Assembly (NCBI GenBank): GCA_051294375.1
Contig: CM119268.1
Coordinates: 20,829,869-20,893,868, forward strand
DNA: 64,000 bases
Direction: 5' to 3'
From: Paraspadella gotoi
Taxonomy: Eukaryota > Chaetognatha
In this document: one piece after another, positions 26,716 through 40,869 of the stretch
Layout: each line of letters starts with the position of its first letter
Position numbering within the stretch: the stretch's first letter is position 1
Notes under the pieces: generated by a model
Told to the model about the DNA's origin: nothing
Databases searched by the model: none
The model's input: the letters and a program-made list of their open reading frames with translations, nothing else
Program-made: the position numbers and the translations under genes

Positions 26716-26824
26716 TGGTCTACATCCTCGTCGCCTGCTCGGCTGCGGGTCTGGGTCTCTCTCGTCTTCGGTCTCTCTGCGTCGTGCGTCTCTCTCTTTC
26801 TGCTCTCTCTCTGCTCTCCAATTT

Positions 26825-26932
26825 TCGCCCCGCCGTCGAAGAATCATTTGCCGAGCGCGAGAGATCCTTCGTTTGCTTCATTATGAGACGTTCGAGACGG
26901 TCGGAGAGAGACGGAGAGGAGAGGGAGAGGGA

Positions 26933-26969
<37 letters not shown>

Positions 26970-27555
26970 AGAAGGGCGGCGGGAGAGGAACGAGGGGAGA
27001 GGGATGAGGGGAGAGGAGAGAGAGAGAAAATGTGAGAGAAACCGGGAATTGTATGGCGTTTGGGATGAGATTAGCAAAAACGCTTATTTCAGTTAATACA
27101 ATGCAATACAATGCAATGTTACAGTACAATACATTTTATTTTGAAATAAAATGAAAAAAACAGTTGTTGTTTTTGTTTTTTTTTAAATTAAAAAGAGCTA
27201 AGAGATGCCTCTTTTATTCTTCTACATTATCCATTCGATATAATACCAAGAACTTACTTCATCTCCGGCTGAATATTTATTTATTTAAAGAAAAAAAATG
27301 CTGAAATAACTTTTTTTGTGGTTTGATTAACAAAAATATTACACTCAGTTTACATCTATAAATAGGATTTCCTAAATAATATTAGTAAAAAATATTTATA
27401 TTTTGACCGTAAATTCCCTCTCATTCTCGCCTTCGATATCTCGCTGATAAAGGACTGTACGCTTAAAGGTCGAAGAAAACAGAAACGATAGTTCAGATGT
27501 CCTTGCTCTCCCGCGCGCGAAAGAGAGAGATATACAGAGAGACAGACAGAGAGAT

Positions 27556-27587
<32 letters not shown>
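26825..27587. repeat. Duplicated block, left copy (partner 28225-28980)
   Basis: Starts CGCCCCGCCGTCGAAGAATC and ends near GATAGTTCAGATGTCC. It aligns to 28225-28980 throughout, with many 1-3 base indels, and the pair straddles an N gap at 27588-27612. No gene recognised in it. Confidence 0.8.
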
Positions 27588-27612
27588 NNNNNNNNNNNNN
27601 NNNNNNNNNNNN
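27588..27612. other. Assembly gap (25 N)
   Basis: A fixed-length 25-N spacer between a (GA)n tract and a minisatellite. Identical 25-N spacers occur at 30193-30217 and 40510-40534. Confidence 0.95.
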
Positions 27613-28135
27613 CCCATCTCCCCTCACCCCCATCCTCTTCACCACCCCATCTTTCACTCACACCATCTGTTATTCAACACCCCATCCTCTTACCCCATCT
27701 CTTCACCACCCAATTTCCTCCATCACCCCATCTCTCCCTCATCACGCCCATCTCTCTAACCACTCCCCCATCTTTCCCCACCCATCCCTCTTCAACCACA
27801 CCATCCCTCCAATACCCCATCTCTCACAAACCCCCATCTCTCCTTCACCCCATCTTCTCCCTCACCCCATCTCTTCACCCATCCCATCTTTCCCTTCACC
27901 CCATCTCTTCACCACCCATCTTCCCTCCCCCATCTCTCCCTCACCCCAATCTCTCCCTCACCCCATCTCTCCCTCACCCCATCTCTCCCTCAACCCTCCC
28001 CATTCGACCCACGTGTTAGTTCTCTCTCCAGACCGCTCGGAACGGCCCCAGACATGCTGGATGGCCATAAAGAGGATTTTCCAGGGATCGCTTCTCTTCT
28101 TCTCCCATCTCCTCTCTCCTTCCTTTCTCTATCTC

Positions 28136-28170
<35 letters not shown>

Positions 28171-28224
28171 CTCTCTCCTCTCTCTCTTCTCTCTCTTCTT
28201 TCTCTCTCTCTCTCTTCTTCAATT

Positions 28225-29178
28225 TCGCCCCGCCGTCGAAGAATCATTTGCCAGCGCGAGAATCCTTCGTTTGCTTCATTAATAGACGTTCTCGAGACGT
28301 CGGAGAGAGAGAGAGAGAGGAGAGGAGAGGGAGAGAAGAGAGAGAGAGAGGAGAGGAGGAGAGGGAGAGACGAGGGGACGAGAGAGGGAGAGGAAAGAGT
28401 GATTAGAGAAAACCGGGAGGAATTGTTATTGGCGTTTGGGTTGATGAGATTAGGCAAAAACGCTTATTCTCAGTTTAATACAATGCAATGCACAATGCAG
28501 ATGTTACAGTAAAACAGTTGTATATCTGTTTGAGAATAAAATGAAAAAAAAAACAGTGTGTTGTTTTTGTTTTTTTTTAAATTAAAAAGAGCTAAGAGAT
28601 GCCCTCTTTTTATATCTTTCTAACATATATCATTCGATATAGATACCAACGAACTGTACTTCATTCTCCGGCTGAATATGTTATTTATTTAACGAAGAAA
28701 AACATGCTGAAATAACTTTATTTTTTGTGGTTTGATTAAAGCAAAAATATGTTACGACTCAGTTTACATCTAATAAATAGGATTTTCCCTAAATAATGAT
28801 TAGGTAAAAAATTATTTTATTTTTGGAGCCGTAAATTCCCTCTATCATTCCCTCAGCCCTTCGATATCTTCGACTGATGAGAAGGACTGTACGCTTTAAA
28901 GAGGGTCGAAAAAAACAGAAACGATAGTTCAGATGTTCCTTGCGCTCTCCGTATCCCCGAATGATGAGAGTACACGAGCGGATGTGCGGAGACAAGAGAG
29001 ATATACAGAGGAGAAGACGAGAGAGAAGAGAGGAGCAGAGGAGAAGAGAGAGAGACAGAGAGAAAAAGAAAGAAAGAAAAGGAGAGAGCAGAGAAGAAAG
29101 AGAAGAGAGAGGAGAGAGAGAGATGAAAGAGAGAGAGATAGAAGGAGAGAGAGTGAAGAGAAGAGAAGAGAGAGAAGA

Positions 29179-29218
<40 letters not shown>

Positions 29219-29230
29219 TGCGGCTCCACG
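28225..29230. repeat. Duplicated block, right copy (partner 26825-27587)
   Basis: Same order of sequence as the left copy, ending in an extended GA-rich tract (29000-29215). The minisatellite at 27613-28010 precedes it, as the array at 25020-25400 precedes the left copy. Confidence 0.8.
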
Positions 29231-30192
29231 CAATTTTTTCCTTTTTCTGAAGATTGAAAGACAAAATCAGATCCCTCGTCTCGTCAGCCTTGAAAAATGG
29301 GTCAATATCGCCCTCATGATAGGTCGATCAAAAGGGTCGCCTGTTGAGATAGGTCCGTGGCCTCTTAGATGGTAAGGTGGTTGCTATGACGACGATAATC
29401 ATGATGTCAATATTGACGACAACAACGATGAAAATATTAAATCACAAAAGTGAACCAAGGATTAGAATTCCTCACACATCACAATTACTGGTTTTCAGTC
29501 TTTCAGTCGAATTCACGTGAATGAATCTATGAAATATTAAAGTTTCAGTCAAGCGCCCTTCTAACGCGCCCCCCCAAATCTCCACCCCCCCCCCTTGGCG
29601 CCAAGTTCTCTCTCCAGCGCCCCCCCTCTTCCTCCTCTTCCGCGACGGAACGCATCTGCACTAAGTTGGGGTTAAGTAACGATTATGTTTCGTCGTCAAA
29701 GAGACGAGTTTGTCGTTTGAGTTTTACACTGAGGATCATCGGTCTTGTTGTTGTTGTAGTTGTTGTCGTTGTTGTTTACGAATTAGGTTGTTGTTGTTGG
29801 GCAATTTCTAAGTCAGTCATCGTTGGCGTCGACGAGAAGGAAGAACTTTGGTGAATTAGATCTTTTGTGAAAGTCGAAAAGTGAACTTTAACTTTAACCA
29901 CAGTTAAAGTTTCGACTCTATTTTCCCATTTCAACACTTCAGCGCCTCATTTTTTAAATTATTTATATTCATAATTAATTTAACTTTGAGGTTTAAAAAT
30001 TAGGGATTATGTAAGGGAGAGAGATTAGGTTCTGAATTAGGTTACGGATTATGGTTAGGGAATAGAAAAGAGATTCGATTAAGGACTATATTAAGATTAG
30101 CGGTTAGTCATGAGATGATAAATTTGGTAAAAGATTAAGATTAAATTTATTCTCCGATATTTTATTATCTTAACTCTCTTCTTTTTTTTCTA
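29231..30192. other. Intergenic, no gene recognised
   Basis: Mixed sequence with a C-rich stretch at 29560-29630 and a small (TTG)n tract near 29745-29790. I see no exon that I can support. It ends at a 25-N gap (30193-30217). Confidence 0.5.
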
Positions 30193-30217
30193 NNNNNNNN
30201 NNNNNNNNNNNNNNNNN

Positions 30218-33200
30218 TGTTACAGGAAAGTAGTTGTCGGTTATTTTTCTCATGAGTGACTCCCAATCATGATCTTCCTCTCGTCTCTCGAATCTTTATA
30301 CTCCTCGTTCTCCTCTTCCTGCTCCTCTTTCTTCTTCCTCCCCCTTCTCCATTTGGCCTCTCCGCCTTCTCTCCTACCCACGCTTACTCACTAGTTTTCG
30401 CCGCCCTTAGCGTGCCTGACCGAGCGAGACCGATCTCCCTCTGCCAGTAACGCACCCCTTCTGAGAGCGCTGGCAGACGCACCATAGATACGTGGCATGT
30501 AAGTAGCTAGGTCCACCCTCTCTCTAGTGTTCCCCTGTTCCCCGTCTTCGCTACTCCGCGTCAATCTCCTGGGGATAGAAACCATGTCTTCCTCCCCTGG
30601 TCTGCCGCGATCTCTGCGTGCCTCCCCCTTCTCCCCGTCTCCGTGTCTCTCTCCTCTCCTGCGTCCCCCTTCTCCTCTCCCTGCTCCCTCTCCTTTTCTT
30701 CTCCTTCACCTTCCCCGCCTTCCTCCCGGCCTATCGTCCCTCCTTCTATCCCGGCGCTTCTCTTAACGTCACCCCTCTCCCCTGGGTCAACCCTTTATTC
30801 TCCTGTCACCCGCAACCGTTTCTCTCCCTTTATGGCCCTCCCTGCGCCCCCTTCTTCCTCCCCCTCTGCCGGACCGCACTCTCTCCGGGCCCTTATTCTC
30901 CTCACCTCACCGTATAATCTAGCCCTCTCCTCCCTTCATACCACTCACCCCACCCTACTCTACTCTTCTTTCTCATACTCTCTCCATCTCTTTTCTGTGT
31001 TCGGCCTGATCGCGCCACTCTCTCCTCCTCGCTATTTCGGTCCTCATCTTCCAAATTTCTCTCCTGTTGCTTTCTTTCTCAGATTGATCCATCTTTGTAT
31101 ACTGAAAGAGCTCTGTGATATTTTCTGATCAGGGGTGGGAGTTGAGGAAGGATTTAGACATACCAATTGCATTCATTTTGTTGTTCGACATATCATTCAT
31201 GTCCATTACGTTCTATTTCTTCTCGTCTATCGGTCGATTCCCTATGCCGGTTTACATACTCTCTCTTTTGTCTGTTCATTCGTTCATTTGGTGCGTTATT
31301 TTCTTCGTGGGTAAAGATAACCAGGACCTAATACTATTGATTACCTCGTGAATGTTGCCTGACTCATGTTTTAATGTCTGTTTGTTTCTTGTTAATCTGT
31401 CGTGTTCTTATTTGTTATCTTGCATTGTTTCGTGTCTCTGTGTCGTCGTTCGTCTCTAATGGGTTTTTTTGTTTCTACAGTTCTGTTTATTTTTCGATTT
31501 CTATTTTATTTCATTTATTTCTATCTGTGTTGTGGTCTTTCTGCGGTTTGGTCGTACTTCTATCTCTCTTGTATTCCTAGTCTTTAGCTGAATGCTCTCT
31601 TCTTGATTTTTCTACTATTGTTTTCTTCTGTGGTCGTTCAATTTATTCATATCTGTTTCTTGGTTTTTCGTGTGGCTCAAAGTTTTTCTATTCCTCTATT
31701 TACATCGTTTATTGCTAATTTAGTTTGGTGTATTTTGTTATCGTGCTATCGTATCTCCAGTGTCGTATGTTTTCTTATGTGCAACAAGTTAACTCTTTGT
31801 GTGATACATTTCGCAAGTCCTGATTCAACTATATCATTTTTTTTCATTCGATCTTCCTCTTCTTCGCTTTTACTCTATTCCTCTCATACTTTCCTACTTT
31901 CTCTCTATATCTTCTCATGTCTCGATCCATCTCTTCCTCTTCTCTCTTCCTCGTCTGCGCATCACATGTGTTCTCTTTCGAACTATTCTCTCACACGGCT
32001 TCTCTTTGGTCCTGGGCTGTAGTGAGGATCGTGCTTTTAAATTCATTTGGGACCCTAAGACATTTACTCTTTCATTTTTTCATCTCTCATTATTTTTTTT
32101 TGAATTTTTTCGTCGTCTGCGTTTCTTCGTTGTCGCTCAGTATTTTGGTGTTGTGGTTGAATTCAGTGCTCAGCAGATAAAAAAATATACACTTAAATTT
32201 TTCGTGTGTCGGTGTGATGGTTCGTTTCTCTCGTTCTTCTTGATTTTTTACTTTTCTCTGCTCTGTTGCTTTCTTGTTTCTTTATAGTTTTGTTCCTTGG
32301 ATCTTTTATCTATTATCACAATTTCTTCCTCGTCTTCGCCAGCGTCTCGCCGTCGGGAAGTACTCTTTATCATCTAATGATTACTTGTAATCTAATAGCT
32401 AATGATTACCTCAGTTCAATTTATTGTATTAACATATGTTACCGAATTGAACCTTCATCGTTATCTTCATATTTTCTATCAGAGTCATACTTCCTATATT
32501 TCACGCCCTTCGACATTCGTAATTTCTAACCATTCATACACAGGATATCAAGACTTTGGAAGACGGGTGCTTTCTTCTGCGCTCTGACATGCCGCTCTTC
32601 GCCAACCTATTTTTTGAGATATACTTGTTTTTCTCTATGTTTTACATAATTAGTGTTTTATCTTACGTTAATTTTACATTTTAGATATTCTTGTATTTCT
32701 GATGATTCGTATTCACTAAATACCGCGTTTCATCGGCAGCCAATGCTAGCTGTGTGATGTGCTCGCGCGCGTCACAGTTAAAGTTCGTTCTCTGTGTCGT
32801 TGTTCTTGACCGCTCCCTTCGGGAGTTAGGACCAACACACCTTTGCCCACTTCTTACTCTGTCTAACTTTTCCTCCTCTCCACTTGGCTGGGCGCATATA
32901 CCACGGATCCCACCACGACACTCTCTCCACCACAACCTCTTTCCACAACGCATGCCGGCGACCCACATGACACACAAACTCCGTGTCTCCCAATCGACTG
33001 CAACAATCATACTCCCCATTCACCAATCATACTCTTGCTACGCGTGAGTCTTGCAACGATCCTTATGCACGCTTTGCCGCCCGACTATCTCCACACAATC
33101 CTCTCATCCACAACGTCAACCCCCTTAACACGAAGATACTCCCGACAGGCCTCTTCCACAAACATCACCCCCTACCACCAAAGACCTATCCACAACTCTC

Positions 33201-35510
33201 AACCCCACTACCCTTACAACCTGCGTTACACTCTTCAGACACCCGCACCAGTTCAACTCTTTCTTTCTCCCGAGATCACAGCCCCCACGACAATTACCCT
33301 CTCTGAGATTCACCCCTGCGTTTGCCTCTAGACCCCGCCCCTTTCCCCATTGACGGCAATGGTCGGGCTTTTTCGCGCCAGGCGTGTTCGATGGTGACGG
33401 CCACAAATTTCCTCTGTGCATGTACTTGCCCGTGGGCCGCAGCCTTCTCCGCAGGTAAGGCAACCTTAGGTCGTGGGTGCGAGGTTTGGCCGGCGCGTAA
33501 CCGCCGGCGCCGCACGCGTTTCCTCCCCGCCGCGGGTTCCGTCAATTTCCTCCTTGGACGGCTGGTTGCCGTCCGCGCGCGGTTCTCCGCTCTCGGCCCT
33601 TGAGGCAGCTCGGTGCTTGCAGCGGTCTGGGCGATTCGTAGAACGTGCCTGAAGTTTGTCCAGCGCCCAGCGGTGATATTTCGCTCCTCACATCAGTATG
33701 TTGAATCTTTGCGTCGCGGTAGTGTCGAGTTGCTCGTTTACATCATTGGGAGCGCATAGATACTTATAGGCGCAAGGACTTTATTATAACTATGGATCTA
33801 TATTATATTGCGAGGTATGATTTTTCATTTGTAAAGTGTGTGGAGGCTCTCCTGCCTTTCTTGTATCTGTTAGTCTATATTCTAGGTTGTGGATAGGTTA
33901 TAATATGTATTTTAAAATATATTAAACCGAATACGGAATTTAATAATTAGTGTGTGGTGTAAGCAGTGTTTAATTTTAGATAATCTAAAGATTTATTACT
34001 AACTTTACTTATAATTTTATTTGTTAATTTTAAATTCTTGAATTATGAATTATTAGCATCAGTGTTTTAGCTGTTGAATATAAATTTTGAATAACTCTTT
34101 CTCTTATATGTCTCACATTTGTGTTCTGTGTTTTTGATTAATCTGCCAAACTCTCTTTGCTTTGCATTTCAGTATATATTTTTCTTGTATCAAACATTTT
34201 TGTGGTCTCAAACTTAATTCATTAATCAACTTAAAATTACTATAGACGACCCTAACAATCTTACGTATAACTATAGGAATTAATTTATTCCATTACGCAG
34301 TCTTTGATCATCACTCTTCTCATCAGGTAGACCCAACGCCCTCATAGTATCACATCCTCATAGTATCTCCTACCACTCGGTATATCCGTTTTCACAGTTA
34401 ATTCATGCTGCACCTCTTCCTTATTGATTAACATATCAGATACTCTCATTCATCTCGTCTCCCGTTTAATTTGGATTTATTTGAAATTTTCTTAACGTCC
34501 ACATCGATAAAAAATGATCAAATAATATACATATATATTGTATACCGAATAGATTAATTTTCTTTACTCGCAATTAATCGGATTACAGTATTATTCCATA
34601 TTTTTCTCTAGCTTGTTAGAATCGTAAGAATTATATTCGTCTCTCCATCTTATTCGCACCCAACAAATCATCACCAGAGACTAGCCGGTAGAAGTTTTTT
34701 TTTTTCGGCAATTACGTGACTACTAGGTCATCACGGCTCACCATGCGGAAGCTACGGTTCACCGTCGTTGGATGGCAAAAATGGGATCCTACCCTGGTCC
34801 TTTTTGGAACCACGGATCGGGCTAGTCTGTGTACGACGTCGCCTCGAATCAGAGTAACATGATCAGCGGTGGGGTTAGCTAATTCGCCCCGTCTGCTATC
34901 CGACATTATCTTTCTACTACTTTGTGAATACTCTACGACTCGGGGTGGCTGTGAGCAGCGACGTAGTTCTCGTTGTTGGGTTGGGGAACTCGTGTACCCT
35001 CGCGTCGTGTCGAGATCGCGAGATTTGAGGTTTGTTGGCTGACGGCTCTGCTGATTTCGTCCGGGCGCGGAGTACCGGTGCTGCGGTATTGAAATTAGTA
35101 CGCTAAACGCGCGAAACATGCAGTTATGAGCGTGCTACTTCATCATGATGTGAGGTTTTATTGAAGTATATTTTACTTACAGTTGTTGTAAGAATAGAGT
35201 CGGAGTTCGCGGCCTATTTGATAGTTTGGAAGACTTCTGGTTGATTGTTTGCAACCACTCTGGCATACGTCGTGGGCTCTGCCTTGGGTAAAAGCTGAGT
35301 GAAACCCCGTTAGCATGCATAATGTATGATGAGGCCCATAGCACCTACAAGCCTCTCTAGGTTGAGTGCATTGTTTTGCTATGTGGTTCTTTCTAAACAT
35401 CTAAAGCACAAAACCCTATTTCATTTTCGATTACATCATTCTTTTCCATCCTTTGGAAAGTTTCCTTAAAGTCTTGTGTTGATCAGTAATCTCAGGTTTG
35501 AGAGAAAGAT
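30218..35510. other. Low-quality region containing a noisy copy of the ~2.15 kb unit
   Basis: No credible exon is visible; the open frames at 30256-32600 are Ser/Leu/Phe-rich translations of CT/T-rich sequence. From about 32340 to 35400 the order of landmarks matches the units at 35944 and 38099 (AAGTACTCTTTAT, TAATGATTACCTCAGTTCAA, CTTCATCGTTATCTTC, a CCACCACAACCTCTT region, CGGATCGGGCT, GAGTACC/GAGTACGGGGT), but with far more mismatches. This looks like an uncorrected long-read segment of the same locus. Confidence 0.55.
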
Positions 35511-35569
35511 GTGACGACCTCATCGCCACTTCTCCAGGATCCAGGAATCTTTGTTTTTCCTGATATATC

Positions 35570-35645
35570 GACGTCGTCGTCGTCGTCGTCTTCTTCATCG
35601 TCGTCTTCGTCGTCGTCGTCGTCGTCTTCGTCGTCGTCGCCTTCT
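35570..35645. repeat. (CGT)n microsatellite
   Basis: (CGT)n with TCT and CAT interruptions, followed at 35760-35872 by a (CT)n array of about 56 units. Confidence 0.9.
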
Positions 35646-35755
35646 CGAACGTCTTACGAGTTCATCGACGAAACAGTGTTTTCCGCATCATAAACTTCGA
35701 AATATGGGCTATCTCTCGATTTTCTTGCAGTTTACGATGCAAACGCGTCACAATT

Positions 35756-35878
<123 letters not shown>

Positions 35879-35943
35879 TCCGTTTCGGGCTAATGAGATC
35901 GTCTTTAAATTCATTTTATTTTATTTCTCATTTTTTGATTTTT

Positions 35944-38098
<2,155 letters not shown>

Positions 38099-40328
38099 CT
38101 GTCAAGTTTCAATTTTGAAGCAGAAAAAAAAATTTTAAAATTAAAATTCGTACTTTTTCTTTTTTATTTCGTACCTTTTATCGACTTATATGATAACTTT
38201 CAGTGAAGTACTCTTTATATCTAATGATTACTAATCTAATATCTAATGATTACCTTCAGTTCAATTTATTGATTTTAAAGGCATATGTACCGAAATTTAG
38301 AACCTTCATCGTTATCTTCTATTCTTAATCATTTCCTTCACTTGACAATAACAACAAAATGTTATAAACAGAAAACATTTAAACATTAATATATTCAATT
38401 ATCAGCTCTATTTTATTATATGACTAGATGCGCCCAAGGGTTGCGATTTGTCGTCCAATAAAAGTCGCGCCTTCGGGTCCCTCGCCCTTATAAACAACCC
38501 AATTTGTAATCTCCTTTGGCCATAACCACATCCCACACAACTCTTCTCCACCACAACTCTTCCACAAACATCAAACCCCACTACCACACCTCTTCCACAA
38601 CATCAACCCCCACTCACAACCTCTTCCACAACATCAACCACCACCACACACTCTTCCCAACGTCAACCCCACTACCACAACCTCATACCACAACATCAAC
38701 CCCCACCACCACAACCTCTTCCCCAACATCAACCCACTCACCACAACCTCTTCCACAACATCAACCCCACCACCACAACCTCTTCCACACACCACCAACA
38801 CCCCACCACAACCCACACCACACTTAAAGATTCACCCATTACCCCTTTTCCAGAATGTGATGCGGACGAAACAATACCCAGCGCAGCCCAGAGAACCCTG
38901 GGCGTCGACAAAGCGGAACCCGCGGCCCCACGCATTCCCCCCCAGGTTCTATGTCTGACGGCTGCGGCGTCCGCGGCAGCGTCTGCAGCGGCGGAGCGAC
39001 GACTCCTAATGGCGCGCCGTTTTCCGTATGCGTGCGAGATGTGCAGTGTATATGCAGTCTTTGGCAGCGTCTTTACTATGACTATAATTGGATTCATTTG
39101 AAGTTTCCCGTTCGCTTCAGCAAGTATGGAGGAATAATTATAACCACGGATGAGTGGAAATATTTAATAAAGATTATTCTGATAATAATAATATAGTGAC
39201 TTTAGCTTTGAATGTACCCTAATTTACATTTGGCGCAGAATTGAAAGCCCAAAAGCTGCTTCTGTCTGCATTAAACTCAAACTTCTGAAAAACTGCATTA
39301 ACTCAACTTAAAAAAGCTTACGACCTACACTCGTAGACTTACCCTCGGTAGACCACCCTCATAAGACCAACCCTCATAGACCTACCCATCGCTATATCCT
39401 CCCACCAATCACTGACTTCTTTTAAACTAAAGTCTCAAACGCCAATCCGTAATTGAATAATAATTAATTCCTTAGCGCACTGGAAAAAATGAAAATATAT
39501 ATTAAGTAGATTAAAATTCTGATAAAGAAAAAAAAATGATGCCCACAAAGATAGGCGAGTGTAGGAAGACGAGGCGCGAGCAGTTCACCGTCCGTGCTAC
39601 ACAAGTCCGAACTTCGTGAATCGGGCTGTAGTCCGTCACTACAGGTGGGGTTAGACGCCCCGTCCCGCTTTTACCTTGTGTGAATCAGCAGGGCGCGAAC
39701 CAGAGTCCTTGGGGGAGGAACTCGTGCTTACCTCCGGCCCATAGTGCTGCTATTGTCCGAACGAGTACGGGGTATAATAGTACTGCTACGCGACATTTAT
39801 TTACATCCAGATGAAGATAATTAAGTTTTAGAAAAACGAATCCGGGGAAACTTGTTTTAAACCAGATTAAGTCGACATCGAAAACCATTCATTCATTCAT
39901 TTCATTCATTATCATTCATTATTACTTTATTTTATTTATTTATTTATTTATTTATTTATTTTTTATTTATATTTATTTATTTATTTATTTATGTATTTAT
40001 TTTTTATTTAGTTATTATTTATTTATTTATTTATTTTTTATTTATTGTATTATGTTATTTATTTATTTATTTTATTTATTTATTTATTTATTTTTATTTA
40101 TTGATTAATTATTTATTTACTCATTATAATTATTTGTATTTATTTTTATTTTATGTGTTTATCTATTTATCAGCGAAAAAAAAACGGTCCAACGCAGACG
40201 TCAGATTATACTCACCCACATGTAACCCACTCAAAAACCCATTGACACCCACCACACCTTCGAAGGAAAGTTCAAGAGCGAGTCTGCGATGAAAGGGCGC
40301 TGGGACTCTCTCTCTCTTTATCTCTCTT

Positions 40329-40380
<52 letters not shown>
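38099..40380. repeat. Tandem unit C of the ~2.15 kb repeat
   Basis: Collinear with unit B, including the minisatellite (38520-38820), the exon-like segment, the AATAAA (39166-39171) and the (TTTA)n array (39886-40110). It differs by a single-base or two-base indel every 20-40 bases. Confidence 0.85.
38861..39011 (+). pseudogene. Frameshifted copy of the 36608-36766 exon
   Basis: Aligns to the exon in unit B but with several small indels, for example around the CCAGCGCAGCCCAGAGAA block and before the GGCGTCCGCGGCAGCGTCTG block, which break the frame. It may be sequencing error and not true decay. Confidence 0.5.
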
Positions 40381-40381
<1 letters not shown>

Positions 40382-40392
40382 TCTCCACTTAA

Positions 40393-40680
40393 TTTTCAAT
40401 CAAGCTCGTTCCTTCACCCAGAGTCTTTCTCCGTTACCTCTCTCTCTCTCTCACTCTCTCCTCTCTCTCTCTCTCTCGTTCTCTCGCTCTTTTCCCGGGC
40501 GGGACGCGTNNNNNNNNNNNNNNNNNNNNNNNNNCTCTCTCTCTCTCTCTCTCCTCTCACATTTTCAATCAAGCTCGTTCCTTCACCCAGAAGTCTTTCT
40601 CCGTTACCTCTCTCTCTCTCTCAACTCTCTCGCTCTCTCTCTCTTCTCGTATCTCTCGCTCTTTTCCGGGCGGGACGCGT
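40393..40680. repeat. Duplicate sequence flanking a 25-N gap
   Basis: The segment from TTTTCAATCAAGCTCGTTCC to GGGCGGGACGCGT occurs at about 40393-40509 and again at 40560-40680, on either side of N at 40510-40534. An assembly duplication is most likely. Confidence 0.8.
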
Positions 40681-40766
40681 AACGCGCGTCTATGGCGACG
40701 ATTCCGCGCAAAAACCCATTGTGATGAATGGGTTCTTGTTGATATTTTTTACTGCCGCTAAAGTGC
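40675..40766. repeat. Left flank of the 8.65 kb insert
   Basis: About 92 bases from GCGTAACGCGCGTCTATGG to ACTGCCGCTAAAGTGC. They recur at 51497-51586, where they are joined directly to the right flank found here at 49419. Confidence 0.75.
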
Positions 40767-40869
40767 TGTTACGAAATAACTATCTTAATATTGGCCGAGG
40801 GAAATCCAGCTCTCTTACCTTTTTCCCGTTGCTCTTTTGCTCTTTATACTGACATCGAAATGCCACCCG

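Noticed and set aside
28016-28222. Exon of a gene around the CCAGACCGCTCGGAACGG segment
   Set aside because: A CTCTCTCCAG acceptor-like site exists, but the frame quickly enters a CT-rich repeat and no counterpart occurs in the duplicated block.
30256-32587. Series of hydrophobic membrane-protein-like frames
   Set aside because: T/C-rich sequence in a noisy region gives Phe, Leu and Ser by composition. Frames overlap each other and lack splice or start context.
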